17,378 nt of DNA from Candidatus Saccharimonadota bacterium (GCA_905373315.1 CAJPSL010000001.1:1-17378), one strand, 5' to 3'; positions 1 to 7,300 are shown, numbered from the stretch's first letter. Numbers and translations: made by a program. Notes: generated from the sequence alone by a model not told the origin.

Positions 1-876
<876 letters not shown>

Positions 877-952
877 TTGTAGAAGTTCTCCTTATTTAAT
901 TATTATTTCACGCGGGTATGACCAATTAAAGGCTCCACGGCGTATGCGCTTA

Positions 953-981
953 ATTATAGCGGGTTTTATAATATTTCGCAA
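953..981 (-). promoter_or_regulatory. tuf promoter
   Basis: Read on the minus strand: -35 TTGCGA (976-981), a 17-nt spacer, and a perfect -10 TATAAT (953-958). Transcription would start near 946 and give a leader of about 70 nt with a Shine-Dalgarno AAGGAG before the tuf ATG. The segment 877-1052 holds nothing else recognisable. Confidence 0.8.
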
Positions 982-1052
982 GGAAATCGTCTCTGATTTT
1001 ATAAAATGTACCGTTCGGAAGGTTTAGGTGAATAGGATTAGCGTAAATAGCG

Positions 1053-2741
1053 TCACGAAACGTCCTGTTCAGTGCGTCGTGACAAGCCGATGATGTCGCG
1101 AGCGCGCACCAGATAGAACATATCATTTTCACGGTCGCCAATCATCAGTACTGGCTCACCAAAACTCAGCGGTAAGTCCGTAACTTTTTGGATGTTTCCA
1201 TCTAGACTTGGCGGTTCATTTAGTTCTAGGTTCCACACCGTTAGACGATCCGCGTGTAAGGTAAACGGCTCAGCACCCTTATCATCGCCGACTTCTTGCA
1301 ACGGAACGTCGCTCCACGAAACAACGTTCAATAAATCACTTGGTAAACAACGATACGCCATGACCGTACATTCGCCATCAAACTCATGCGGATTGTCGAT
1401 TAGCCCCAGTACACTGTGTGCCTCATCGTCATATTGTTTTAGTATCTCAAGCTGCTCTTCTAGAGAAAACTGATAGAATGCCTCCTCGAACACACCTCCA
1501 GCGTCCTCAGCAATATTATGCAACTCATCAACGGCAAATTCTAGATCTTCCGCGCCATTGTCCAAGTTTTCAAACCGTAATAATTTGTCACGACTAGGTA
1601 TCACATAGACATTTCGTGATTGACCGTCCAACTGATCAGATACCGCCGCTTTTACCACCGCGTGAACTGATCCATCGTATTCAACAAACTTCGTCCCACC
1701 GACGGACACTCTATCGCTGTCGATAAATTCAGGTTTCAAACTACCATCCGCGTCATTCTCTACCAACACAAAGCCCGACAAGCTGACAGCATCAAGCTCA
1801 CCGACGTACGGCAACGCATCGTTCAGTGTTTGGACATGTTCACGTAGCGTGTCCGGAAAGTCAGCCTTATCAGTGTGTGAAAGATCGGTCGCCAATTCCC
1901 ATGCCAACTGCTGAAACTCTTCAGTAAAGATCGTCTCAAACAAATCTGCACCGTCGGCAATACCTTCTTCGTCAGTTGGCATGATGTCCACCACGTCTTT
2001 CATGTCGACCCGAAACAGGACCGACTGATCTTCTTTGTCAAACATCTCCAGGACTGGGCGATTGCCACGCCAGGTGAAAATTGGTAGGTCACCAAAGAGA
2101 ACTTGCTTATCTGCGTCAACATCAACACCATATTCATTCGCGCCAACTCGCCGAATGTATGCTTTACACTCCACTTGCACGCCAGTACCATAGATCATCT
2201 CACTCAACATCGTGTTCAAATCACCTATCAGCTCTCGCCTGGACGCGGTATCTTGAATATCATTAACCTCGACGACTTCTTCGGTCTTGTCAACATAATG
2301 ACGCAGTTTGCGGATGTGACGTGGTACACCACTGGTATCGGGCAAGATCTCTGCTACCGCAATTGCTTGCCGGTCAATTGGAAAATAATAGTCCATTGCC
2401 GTATCATTCTGTACCGTACGCACACATAAAGCCGCCATCTCCTTGGTATACGTGGCAAATGGCGCTGATTCATCAGGGTCAATCTCCAGCGACGTCACCA
2501 CGTCCGCCACGCCCTCAACAGCCTGTAGACCGTGCGAACCGTCTTCAGTTTGAGCGTAACCGATGACCCGCACCCGCTCACCTTCAATTTCGTCCGTACG
2601 CATCACTCGCTCAACATTACCCAACGCCTCAGTCTCTTTATCACTGCCAAGCTGTATATTAGCCATGGCAATTTCCTGCCAATCATCCGTCGACAATCGA
2701 CCCAAGAAATTGACACCGGTCTCTACTTGTGGTGACCTCAT
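1053..2741 (-). CDS. Large acidic protein of unknown function (562 aa)
   Basis: I do not recognise this protein. It is soluble-looking, strongly acidic (many Asp/Glu in every segment), and has no signal peptide, membrane segment, Walker motif or zinc motif that I can see. Few cysteines are present. The start at 2741 is chosen because a promoter (-35 TTGAAG, 17-nt spacer, -10 TACGAT) ends 8 nt before this ATG and no Shine-Dalgarno is present, which fits a leaderless message. An in-frame alternative is the ATG at 2667 (MANIQLG), which has a weak AGGAAA upstream. It is divergent from glgB, with promoters overlapping in the 70-bp gap, and its stop lies about 70 bp before the tuf promoter. It is possibly a lineage-specific Saccharibacteria protein. 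The reading frame is long and certain; the function is open. Confidence 0.85.
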   Translation of the reverse strand: MRSPQVETGVNFLGRLSTDDWQEIAMANIQLGSDKETEALGNVERVMRTDEIEGERVRVIGYAQTEDGSHGLQAVEGVADVVTSLEIDPDESAPFATYTKEMAALCVRTVQNDTAMDYYFPIDRQAIAVAEILPDTSGVPRHIRKLRHYVDKTEEVVEVNDIQDTASRRELIGDLNTMLSEMIYGTGVQVECKAYIRRVGANEYGVDVDADKQVLFGDLPIFTWRGNRPVLEMFDKEDQSVLFRVDMKDVVDIMPTDEEGIADGADLFETIFTEEFQQLAWELATDLSHTDKADFPDTLREHVQTLNDALPYVGELDAVSLSGFVLVENDADGSLKPEFIDSDRVSVGGTKFVEYDGSVHAVVKAAVSDQLDGQSRNVYVIPSRDKLLRFENLDNGAEDLEFAVDELHNIAEDAGGVFEEAFYQFSLEEQLEILKQYDDEAHSVLGLIDNPHEFDGECTVMAYRCLPSDLLNVVSWSDVPLQEVGDDKGAEPFTLHADRLTVWNLELNEPPSLDGNIQKVTDLPLSFGEPVLMIGDRENDMFYLVRARDIIGLSRRTEQDVS

Positions 2742-2749
2742 ATAGTTGT

Positions 2750-2778
2750 ATCGTATACCTCTACGGGCTAAACTTCAA
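2750..2778 (-). promoter_or_regulatory. Leaderless promoter of the 562-aa gene
   Basis: Minus strand: -35 TTGAAG (2773-2778), 17-nt spacer, -10 TACGAT (2750-2755). The ATG follows after 8 nt, so the start site would be at or within 1-2 nt of the start codon. Confidence 0.65.
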
Positions 2779-2800
2779 GCATAATCATCGCTCCATGCGG

Positions 2801-2812
2801 TATACTATAACC
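2801..2812 (+). promoter_or_regulatory. -10 element of the glgB promoter, leaderless
   Basis: TATACT at 2801-2806 is followed by 6 nt (ATAACC) and then the glgB ATG. There is no Shine-Dalgarno. The -35 region is poor. The spacing is the same as for the DUF998, 224-aa, hydrolase and HD genes. Confidence 0.6.
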
Positions 2813-4780
2813 ATGAGCAAGAAAACCCTGGTTGAGCTTGACCCATGGTTGGCGCCGCATGAAGGTGTCATCAATGCCCGTGAGGCGTATGTTTCGTTGA
2901 CACTTGAGAAAGCTCTGGACGGTAAATCGCCGGCAGAGTTTGCGCTAGGGTTTCATCATTTTGGCTTACATCAGACAGCGGTGGGCTGGACGTTTCGCGA
3001 ATGGGCGCCGAATGCTACGCGCATAGTAATGGTTGGCGATTTTTCTGAGTGGCAGGAGCGCGAAGAATTTGCCCTACAGCCTGGCGCACATGGTACATGG
3101 AGCGTTGATTTGCCGAAGCATGCGTTACATCATGGCCAGAACTATAAGCTGCGCGTCTATTGGCCAAATGGCGACGGCTGGCGCTTGCCGTCATACGCCA
3201 CCTACGTCATCCAAGATGATGATTCGGTGGATTTTTCGGCCGTCGTGTGGCAGCCTGATGAGCCATATCAGTGGCAGCATGACGTTCCACCTGCGCCGCA
3301 CGTGCCGTTGATTTACGAGGCGCATGTCGGCATGAGTAGTGAGGAGGAAAAGGTCGCCAGTTTCAATGAATTTACCGCAGGCGTCCTGCCACGCATCAAG
3401 CAGGCAGGATATAACACCATCCAACTGATGGCTATCGCCGAACACCCGTACTACGGCAGTTTCGGCTATCATGTTACTAATTTTTTCGCCGTGTCATCGC
3501 GGTTTGGCACGCCCGATGATTTCAAGCGGTTAGTTGACGCGGCGCACGGATTGGGGTTACGCGTTATCATTGATATCGTCCATGCTCATGCTGCCAAAAA
3601 CGAGGTCGAAGGCCTCGGCAATTTCGCGGGTGATCCAACGCAATATTTCAAAGCTCACGACCATCCAGCCTGGGATTCGCGGCTGTTTGATTATGGCAAA
3701 CCGGAGGTGCTGCACTTTTTGGCTAGTAATTGCCGCTGGTGGTTAGATGAATACCACGTTGACGGCTTTCGATTTGACGGTGTAACGAGTATGCTATATC
3801 ACGACCACGGTTTAGGAAAAAGCTTCACCAGTTATGATGATTATTTTGGCGATGACATTGACAAGGATGCGCTGGTCTATCTCAAACTGGCCAATGACGT
3901 CATTCACACTGTTCGCCCCGACGCCACGACCATTGCTGAGGAAATGAGCGGACTACCCGGACTGGCGGCGCCGACAGAACACGGCGGCCTGGGCTTTGAT
4001 TATCGATTACAGATGGGCGCGCCTGATCTCTGGATCAAGACATTGAAAGAAAAGCGCGACGAAGATTGGGATTTGGGCGAATTGGCACATACGCTGAGTT
4101 CGCACCGCCCAGAGGAAAAAGTCATCACTTACGCCGAGAGTCACGACCAAGCCTTGGTCGGCGACAAGACGTTGATTTTTCGTCTGATCGACAAAGCCAT
4201 GTACTGGCATATGGATAAAGCCGACCCCGATTTGACCGTGGAGCGTGGCGTGGCGCTGCATAAACTGGTTCGACTGCTGACCGCTGGGCTACACGGCGGC
4301 GGCTACCTGAACTTTATGGGTAATGAATTTGGGCATCCCGAGTGGATCGACTTTCCGCGTCAGGGTAATCATTGGTCATTTAAGCACGCCCGCCGTCAAT
4401 GGAGTTTACGCGACAATGGTTTTCTCAAGTACCAATGGCTGGGTGAGTTTGACGCTAGCCTGATGAAGTTCATCCAAACCATTGATGACCCTGGCGTTCA
4501 CTATCTGACCATTCGCCAGAATGACCATGTTGTCAGCTTTATGCGTGGCGACCTGCTGTTTATCGTCAACTTCTCGCCCAACCAGTCGTGGGCAGACTAT
4601 ACACTGCCGACAGCGGCTGGATCATACCGAGTAGCCCTCAGCAGCGATGACCAGCAATTTGGTGGGCACGGACGAATTCAACAAAACCAGCGGTATTTCA
4701 CCACACCGGGGCCGCATGGCGATAATGTCCAGGTATATCTACCAGCACGCAGTGGACTGGTTCTGCGCAGAATCGACTAG
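2813..4780 (+). CDS. glgB: 1,4-alpha-glucan branching enzyme, GH13_8 (eukaryote-like) type
   Basis: Makes alpha-1,6 branches in glycogen or starch-like glucans. Of 655 residues, the N-terminal ~150 form a CBM48-like beta-sandwich (FHHFGLH, WTFREWAPNA, GDFSEW). The GH13 barrel follows from EAHVGMSSEE, and a C-terminal beta domain closes the protein. Catalytic residues by motif are Asp322 (GFRFDGV, nucleophile), Glu376 (IAEEMSG, acid/base) and Asp445 (ESHDQ, stabiliser); MGNEFGHPEW is also present. The wording of these motifs (DGVTSMLYHDHG, AEEMSGLPG, AESHDQALVGDKT) matches the eukaryotic/GH13_8 group rather than the E. coli GlgB group. A start at 2729 is possible by frame, but the ATG at 2813 lies 6 nt after a TATACT box and begins the conserved region. 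No glycogen synthase, phosphorylase or debranching gene is nearby. Confidence 0.95.
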   Translation: MSKKTLVELDPWLAPHEGVINAREAYVSLTLEKALDGKSPAEFALGFHHFGLHQTAVGWTFREWAPNATRIVMVGDFSEWQEREEFALQPGAHGTWSVDLPKHALHHGQNYKLRVYWPNGDGWRLPSYATYVIQDDDSVDFSAVVWQPDEPYQWQHDVPPAPHVPLIYEAHVGMSSEEEKVASFNEFTAGVLPRIKQAGYNTIQLMAIAEHPYYGSFGYHVTNFFAVSSRFGTPDDFKRLVDAAHGLGLRVIIDIVHAHAAKNEVEGLGNFAGDPTQYFKAHDHPAWDSRLFDYGKPEVLHFLASNCRWWLDEYHVDGFRFDGVTSMLYHDHGLGKSFTSYDDYFGDDIDKDALVYLKLANDVIHTVRPDATTIAEEMSGLPGLAAPTEHGGLGFDYRLQMGAPDLWIKTLKEKRDEDWDLGELAHTLSSHRPEEKVITYAESHDQALVGDKTLIFRLIDKAMYWHMDKADPDLTVERGVALHKLVRLLTAGLHGGGYLNFMGNEFGHPEWIDFPRQGNHWSFKHARRQWSLRDNGFLKYQWLGEFDASLMKFIQTIDDPGVHYLTIRQNDHVVSFMRGDLLFIVNFSPNQSWADYTLPTAAGSYRVALSSDDQQFGGHGRIQQNQRYFTTPGPHGDNVQVYLPARSGLVLRRID

Positions 4781-4814
4781 GGTTTGACGGTTTGTTTGAG
4801 CATAAGCGGTATAC

Positions 4815-4843
4815 TTGACTTTTTTACTGTAGTATGATATCAT
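4815..4843 (+). promoter_or_regulatory. Promoter of hairpin-rich unit 1
   Basis: -35 TTGACT (4815-4820), 17-nt spacer, -10 TATCAT (4838-4843), with a start expected near 4850. The -35 is followed by a T-run, just as in the promoter of unit 2 (TTGACTTTTT in both). Confidence 0.75.
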
Positions 4844-4936
4844 ATAAGTAGCTTTTCATTCGCCCTGAGGCGTTTGAAAAGAGCACTTGCCCATCCATCT
4901 ATCCATCTTTTTCCTATATGAGAGGAGGTGAAAAAG

Positions 4937-5257
4937 ATGTGGTTCCTCACTGGGTTCATCGGAACTCCTGTCGTGGTTGGAATCATCAACGCTCTGTTGA
5001 CGGCGTTGATGTCAGTAGCAAGCACCAGGCACTCGCGCCGTAAGCTTCTATTGGGTGCCAAAGAACATCTAGTTTTCTTTGGCGTGTTGGGGGTCGGTCT
5101 ATACATCGGTCTCAACCTTGATACAGGCCACTTGGGAAATAATGTCCCGAGTGGCATATGGTGTGCCATACTGATAGAGGTATGGCACCAGATGCCTCGC
5201 TGGGCGAATCTAAACAAGCCAGACTCGCCCAGCGATAACCCTAGGCTTCAACTCTAG
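4937..5257 (+). CDS. Small multi-pass membrane protein in hairpin-rich unit 1
   Basis: 106 residues, not recognised. Hydropathy by eye: TM1 about residues 3-25 (FLTGFIGTPVVVGIINALLTALM), a basic loop RHSRRKLLLGAKEH, TM2 about 47-62 (LVFFGVLGVGLYIGLNL), a third hydrophobic stretch around PSGIWCAILIEVW, and a polar tail. The topology with a basic cytoplasmic loop is believable for a real protein. I chose the ATG at 4937, 8 nt after AGGAGG (4923-4928), over the GTG at 4928 that overlaps the Shine-Dalgarno. The stop codon falls inside a hairpin (5241-5262). Size and layout recall holins or toxin-like membrane peptides, but there is no sequence match I can name. The frame may be under double selection for protein and RNA structure. 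A purely RNA function with a chance frame cannot be excluded. Confidence 0.6.
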   Translation: MWFLTGFIGTPVVVGIINALLTALMSVASTRHSRRKLLLGAKEHLVFFGVLGVGLYIGLNLDTGHLGNNVPSGIWCAILIEVWHQMPRWANLNKPDSPSDNPRLQL

Positions 5258-5281
5258 CCTGGAACATGGGCAAGTAACCTT

Positions 5282-5391
5282 GCCCACCGGAAAATAGTTC
5301 GCCGAATCGGCTCAACCTGATTGAGTGCCTCATGGCATTCTCGGGTTGACCAAACCCGATTCAGCTTGAGCCAGTTCGGTGGGCTATTTTC
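5282..5391 (+). terminator. Branched 3' structure of unit 1, probable terminator
   Basis: The outer stem GCCCACCG (5282-5289) with CGGTGGGC (5377-5384) is followed by TATTTTC. Inside, GGCTCAA (5309-5315) pairs with TTGAGCC (5366-5372). That stem encloses two adjacent 7-bp hairpins, 5323-5329/5334-5340 (TCAT loop) and 5341-5347/5353-5359 (GACCA loop), which makes a three-way junction. GAAAATAG (5290-5297) is also perfectly complementary to CTATTTTC (5384-5391), in a crossed order with the outer stem. Confidence 0.6.
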
Positions 5392-5397
5392 ATGTCA

Positions 5398-5425
5398 TTG
5401 ACTTTTTGTAAATATGTGCTATATT
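5398..5425 (+). promoter_or_regulatory. Promoter of hairpin-rich unit 2
   Basis: -35 TTGACT (5398-5403), followed after 16 nt by -10 TATATT (5420-5425). An 18-nt spacer with TATTAT (5422-5427) is also possible. It begins directly after the 3' structure of unit 1. Confidence 0.75.
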
Positions 5426-5551
5426 ATGAATTAGCCTGTTCAGTGCCTCTCATGAGGTCACTGACCGTGCTTCGCCACCAAGCCAGATGCTTGGTGGCTT
5501 GAGGCGCGGAAAGGCCGCACCTCACATTTCTTCCGAGAGGAGGTGGGCATG

Positions 5552-5764
5552 ATGCCCATCTGGAAGGTACAGAGAAGCGCGGTGACCGTACTGGTCATCG
5601 CGCTTGGTATCTCCGCAATCGCGGGGATGGCAATTGAGCTTAACCAGGACGTTCCGTCCTGGTTGTACTACCCCACTACAGGGATGGTGTGCCTCATGGC
5701 GATCGGGGCCGCACTCGCGGTCCTGGTCGCCACCCTCCTCATCAAAGATGAGGAGGAAGAATAA
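5552..5764 (+). CDS. Small two-pass membrane protein in hairpin-rich unit 2
   Basis: 70 residues, not recognised. The basic N-terminus MPIWKVQR leads into TM1 (SAVTVLVIALGISAIAGMAIEL). A short loop NQDVPSWLYYP follows, then TM2 (GMVCLMAIGAALAVLVATLLI) and an acidic tail KDEEEE. Two ATGs (5549, 5552) follow AGGAGG (5538-5543). The second has the same 8-nt spacing as unit 1 and is taken as the start. The third position of codons is richer in G/C than in flanking genes, as expected if codons are chosen to form the stems. Both ATGs and half of the Shine-Dalgarno lie in a 9-bp hairpin, so translation may need structural rearrangement. The size and two-helix form recall small holins or type I toxins, but this is only resemblance. 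Confidence 0.65.
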   Translation: MPIWKVQRSAVTVLVIALGISAIAGMAIELNQDVPSWLYYPTTGMVCLMAIGAALAVLVATLLIKDEEEE

Positions 5765-5832
5765 GGTGCAGGCGCGCCAGCAGAGGCGCGCATGATTAGA
5801 AAAATGTCTGTGAAACCGCGGAAACTCCGCGT

Positions 5833-5857
5833 CCCCACGCACGTCGTGGGGTTTTTC
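5833..5857 (+). terminator. Terminator of unit 2
   Basis: CCCCACG (5833-5839), loop CACGT, CGTGGGG (5845-5851), then TTTTTCTT. This is a classical intrinsic terminator. The promoter of the next gene begins within its T-run. Confidence 0.85.
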
Positions 5858-5888
5858 TTGGCAAAAATTTGGTAAAGTTTGATACACT
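5858..5888 (+). promoter_or_regulatory. Promoter of the ThrE-like gene
   Basis: -35 TTGGCA (5858-5863), with the -10 as GATACA (5881-5886, 17-nt spacer) or TACACT (5883-5888). The ATG is at 5897, so the message would be leaderless or nearly so. No Shine-Dalgarno is present. Confidence 0.55.
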
Positions 5889-5896
5889 AATTATTG

Positions 5897-7300
5897 ATGA
5901 ACAAGATCAATAAAAAAGTACCAGAAATCTTACTACAGTCACTCGGCAAAATTGCTCGCCTTCCCTTGCCAATTCCTGCCCAAGTGATCGAAAAAATTGA
6001 CGAAAGCTTAACCCCAAACATGCGCGCTTTGCGGTTAGTTCTGACCATTTCCGAAAAGCTCCTCAGCATGGGCGTGTCGGCGCGAGACGTGGTGCATATG
6101 ATGCTTGGTATCACCAGAACTTACTGTAAACAGCCAGTTCACATGGACATCAGCTCAACGCTCATCACCGTGTCGCAAGACCGCGGCATCAACCGCGAAC
6201 CACTGACCTTGATTCGAGCCATCACCTTGGTGGATGTCAATTACCAAACCATCCAAGCATTGCAGGCATTGTCCCGAGGGATCCGCTACCAACACATTCA
6301 CTTGAGTGAGGCCGAGGAACGGCTAGAAAAGATCATCAATCCTGAAAAACGCCATCCCCAATCTCTCGTCGCCCTGTCAGGCGGCGCGTTGAGTGCTGGT
6401 GTGGTGGTGATGTATGGCGGTAGTTTACAGATGGCACTCCTGGCTATGGCGGTCGGCACACTCAGCACGGTTGCCATGCGTCTGTTGTGGCGTGTCGGTG
6501 TGTCGGTATTTTTCACACAGATCATCATGTCGCTCTGTATCACACTCATCGCCACCGCTGTTGTCTGCGTCAATACCAAGTTTAATTTGGCATTCAATCC
6601 GACACTGATTGTGATCGGTGGAATCGTCCTATTGGTGGCAGGCATGATGATCGTTGGTGCGTTTCAGGATGCAATTGATGAATATTACGTCACGGCAAAT
6701 GCCCGGCTGCTGCGAGTGCTGATGGCAACCAGTGGTATCGTGGTTGGCGTGGCTATTGGCCTTCATATTGCCACCAGATTGGGTATTAGTTTTCCAACCA
6801 CCCCAGACCGTTTGACGTTGGTGGATAATTATACGCAGTACATCGGTGCGGCAGTCATCGCTGCAGCATTCGTCATTGGCAATCACGCGCCGTTCTTTGG
6901 CACCATTCTGGCCGGTCTTGTGGGAGCTAGCGGTTGGGGGCTATTTCAGCTGTTGACCGACGCCGGCTGGGATGTATTACTAGCGAGCGGTGCAGCAGCT
7001 GCAGCCATCGGTTTGGTGGCAACCTTCATGTCCCGACTGTGGCGTATCCCGTCTTTGGCTATCATCGGCGCGGGTATCGTGCCGCTGGTGCCAGGTTTGT
7101 CGTTGTACAATGGCTTGATGGGTATCATCAGTCAGGCGCCATCAGACCCAGGCTACGTTGTCGCTTTGGCAAGTCTGGCGCGAGCCGTCATGATTGGGTT
7201 TGCTGTTGCTGTAGGTGCGTCATTTGGCAATGCCATTGGTCGTCCAATTCGCAGTCAAATCAGGAAGCTTTTTGTTGGGATACCGACGACTGCAGAGTAG
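5897..7300 (+). CDS. Threonine/serine exporter family protein (ThrE-like)
   Basis: 467 residues, close to the usual length of single-chain ThrE proteins (~490). The soluble N-terminal ~150 residues match the domain that precedes the membrane part in this family. After a polar linker (EKIINPEKRHPQ) come about ten hydrophobic segments. The signature near the C-terminus, RIPSLAIIGAGIVPLVPGLSLYNGL, is the typical PLVPG loop of the second half. The family exports threonine and serine in Corynebacterium glutamicum. In a host-dependent, amino-acid-poor organism the substrate and direction are uncertain. The ATG at 5897 is preferred to the in-frame TTG at 5894. The gene is convergent with the DUF998 gene, and the two overlap by 41 bp. 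It is not evidently co-transcribed with the small units upstream, because a terminator separates them. Confidence 0.88.
   Translation: MNKINKKVPEILLQSLGKIARLPLPIPAQVIEKIDESLTPNMRALRLVLTISEKLLSMGVSARDVVHMMLGITRTYCKQPVHMDISSTLITVSQDRGINREPLTLIRAITLVDVNYQTIQALQALSRGIRYQHIHLSEAEERLEKIINPEKRHPQSLVALSGGALSAGVVVMYGGSLQMALLAMAVGTLSTVAMRLLWRVGVSVFFTQIIMSLCITLIATAVVCVNTKFNLAFNPTLIVIGGIVLLVAGMMIVGAFQDAIDEYYVTANARLLRVLMATSGIVVGVAIGLHIATRLGISFPTTPDRLTLVDNYTQYIGAAVIAAAFVIGNHAPFFGTILAGLVGASGWGLFQLLTDAGWDVLLASGAAAAAIGLVATFMSRLWRIPSLAIIGAGIVPLVPGLSLYNGLMGIISQAPSDPGYVVALASLARAVMIGFAVAVGASFGNAIGRPIRSQIRKLFVGIPTTAE

Larger units (their letters stand above)
4850..5391 (+). ncRNA. Hairpin-chain RNA, unit 1 (mRNA and structured RNA)
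   Basis: The predicted transcript (~540 nt) is packed with local inverted repeats. Seen by eye (arm/arm): 4852-4864/4869-4881; 4907-4913/4930-4936 (Shine-Dalgarno in the loop); 4984-4992/5003-5011 (9 bp); 5057-5065/5075-5083 (9 bp); 5127-5137/5145-5155 (11 bp, one U-G); 5163-5171/5180-5188 (9 bp); 5197-5207/5225-5235 (11 bp); 5241-5247/5256-5262 (7 bp); 5267-5274/5279-5286 (8 bp); then a branched 3' element at 5282-5391. Most stems from 4984 to 5262 lie inside the open reading frame. A 10-nt pairing (4885-4894 with 5266-5275) could close the whole coding region. I know of no RNA family that this matches. Confidence 0.7.
5432..5858 (+). ncRNA. Hairpin-chain RNA, unit 2 (mRNA and structured RNA)
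   Basis: The predicted transcript (~430 nt) is almost entirely short perfect hairpins. Arm/arm: 5440-5449/5454-5464 (one bulge); 5474-5483/5489-5498 (10 bp); 5500-5509/5515-5524 (one mismatch); 5541-5549/5553-5561 (9 bp, holding half the Shine-Dalgarno and the start codon); 5575-5587/5593-5605 (13 bp, one G-U); 5609-5616/5621-5628 (8 bp); 5642-5650/5656-5664 (9 bp); 5697-5712/5717-5732 (16 bp, three G-U); 5734-5743/5747-5756 (10 bp); 5772-5778/5785-5791 (7 bp); 5817-5822/5826-5831 (6 bp); and the terminator at 5833-5851. Loops are only 3-6 nt. No known RNA family was recognised. Confidence 0.75.

Noticed and set aside
1052..1083. GTCACGA/TCGTGAC inverted repeat at the end of the 562-aa gene
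   Set aside because: Only 7 bp around an 18-nt loop, overlapping the coding end and without a T-run, so it is not convincing as a terminator.
2729..2812. Upstream extension of glgB by 28 residues
   Set aside because: The extension has no family similarity, and the promoter -10 lies inside it. The ATG at 2813 fits better.
4891..4909. CATC/ATCC short repeat
   Set aside because: It is a brief pyrimidine-rich run of low complexity in the unit 1 leader and too short to call a repeat feature.
4840..5217. Antisense reading frame of 125 codons opposite hairpin unit 1
   Set aside because: No promoter or Shine-Dalgarno on that strand. The frame has poor protein character (clustered Cys/His/Arg without a fold pattern), and inverted repeats create mirror open frames. 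The G-U bias favours the plus strand.
4850..5858. CRISPR array or tandem direct repeats
   Set aside because: The stems differ in sequence from one to the next. There is no constant repeat with spacers.
4850..5858. Known RNA (SRP RNA, RNase P, tmRNA, 6S)
   Set aside because: The SRP GGAAGGAAGCA-type tetraloop region, RNase P core motifs and a tRNA-like domain were not seen. A covariance-model search would be decisive.
5522..5887. Antisense reading frame of 121 codons opposite hairpin unit 2
   Set aside because: Its composition (runs of His, Asp and Arg) does not look like a real protein. It has no start signals and would read through the plus-strand terminator region.
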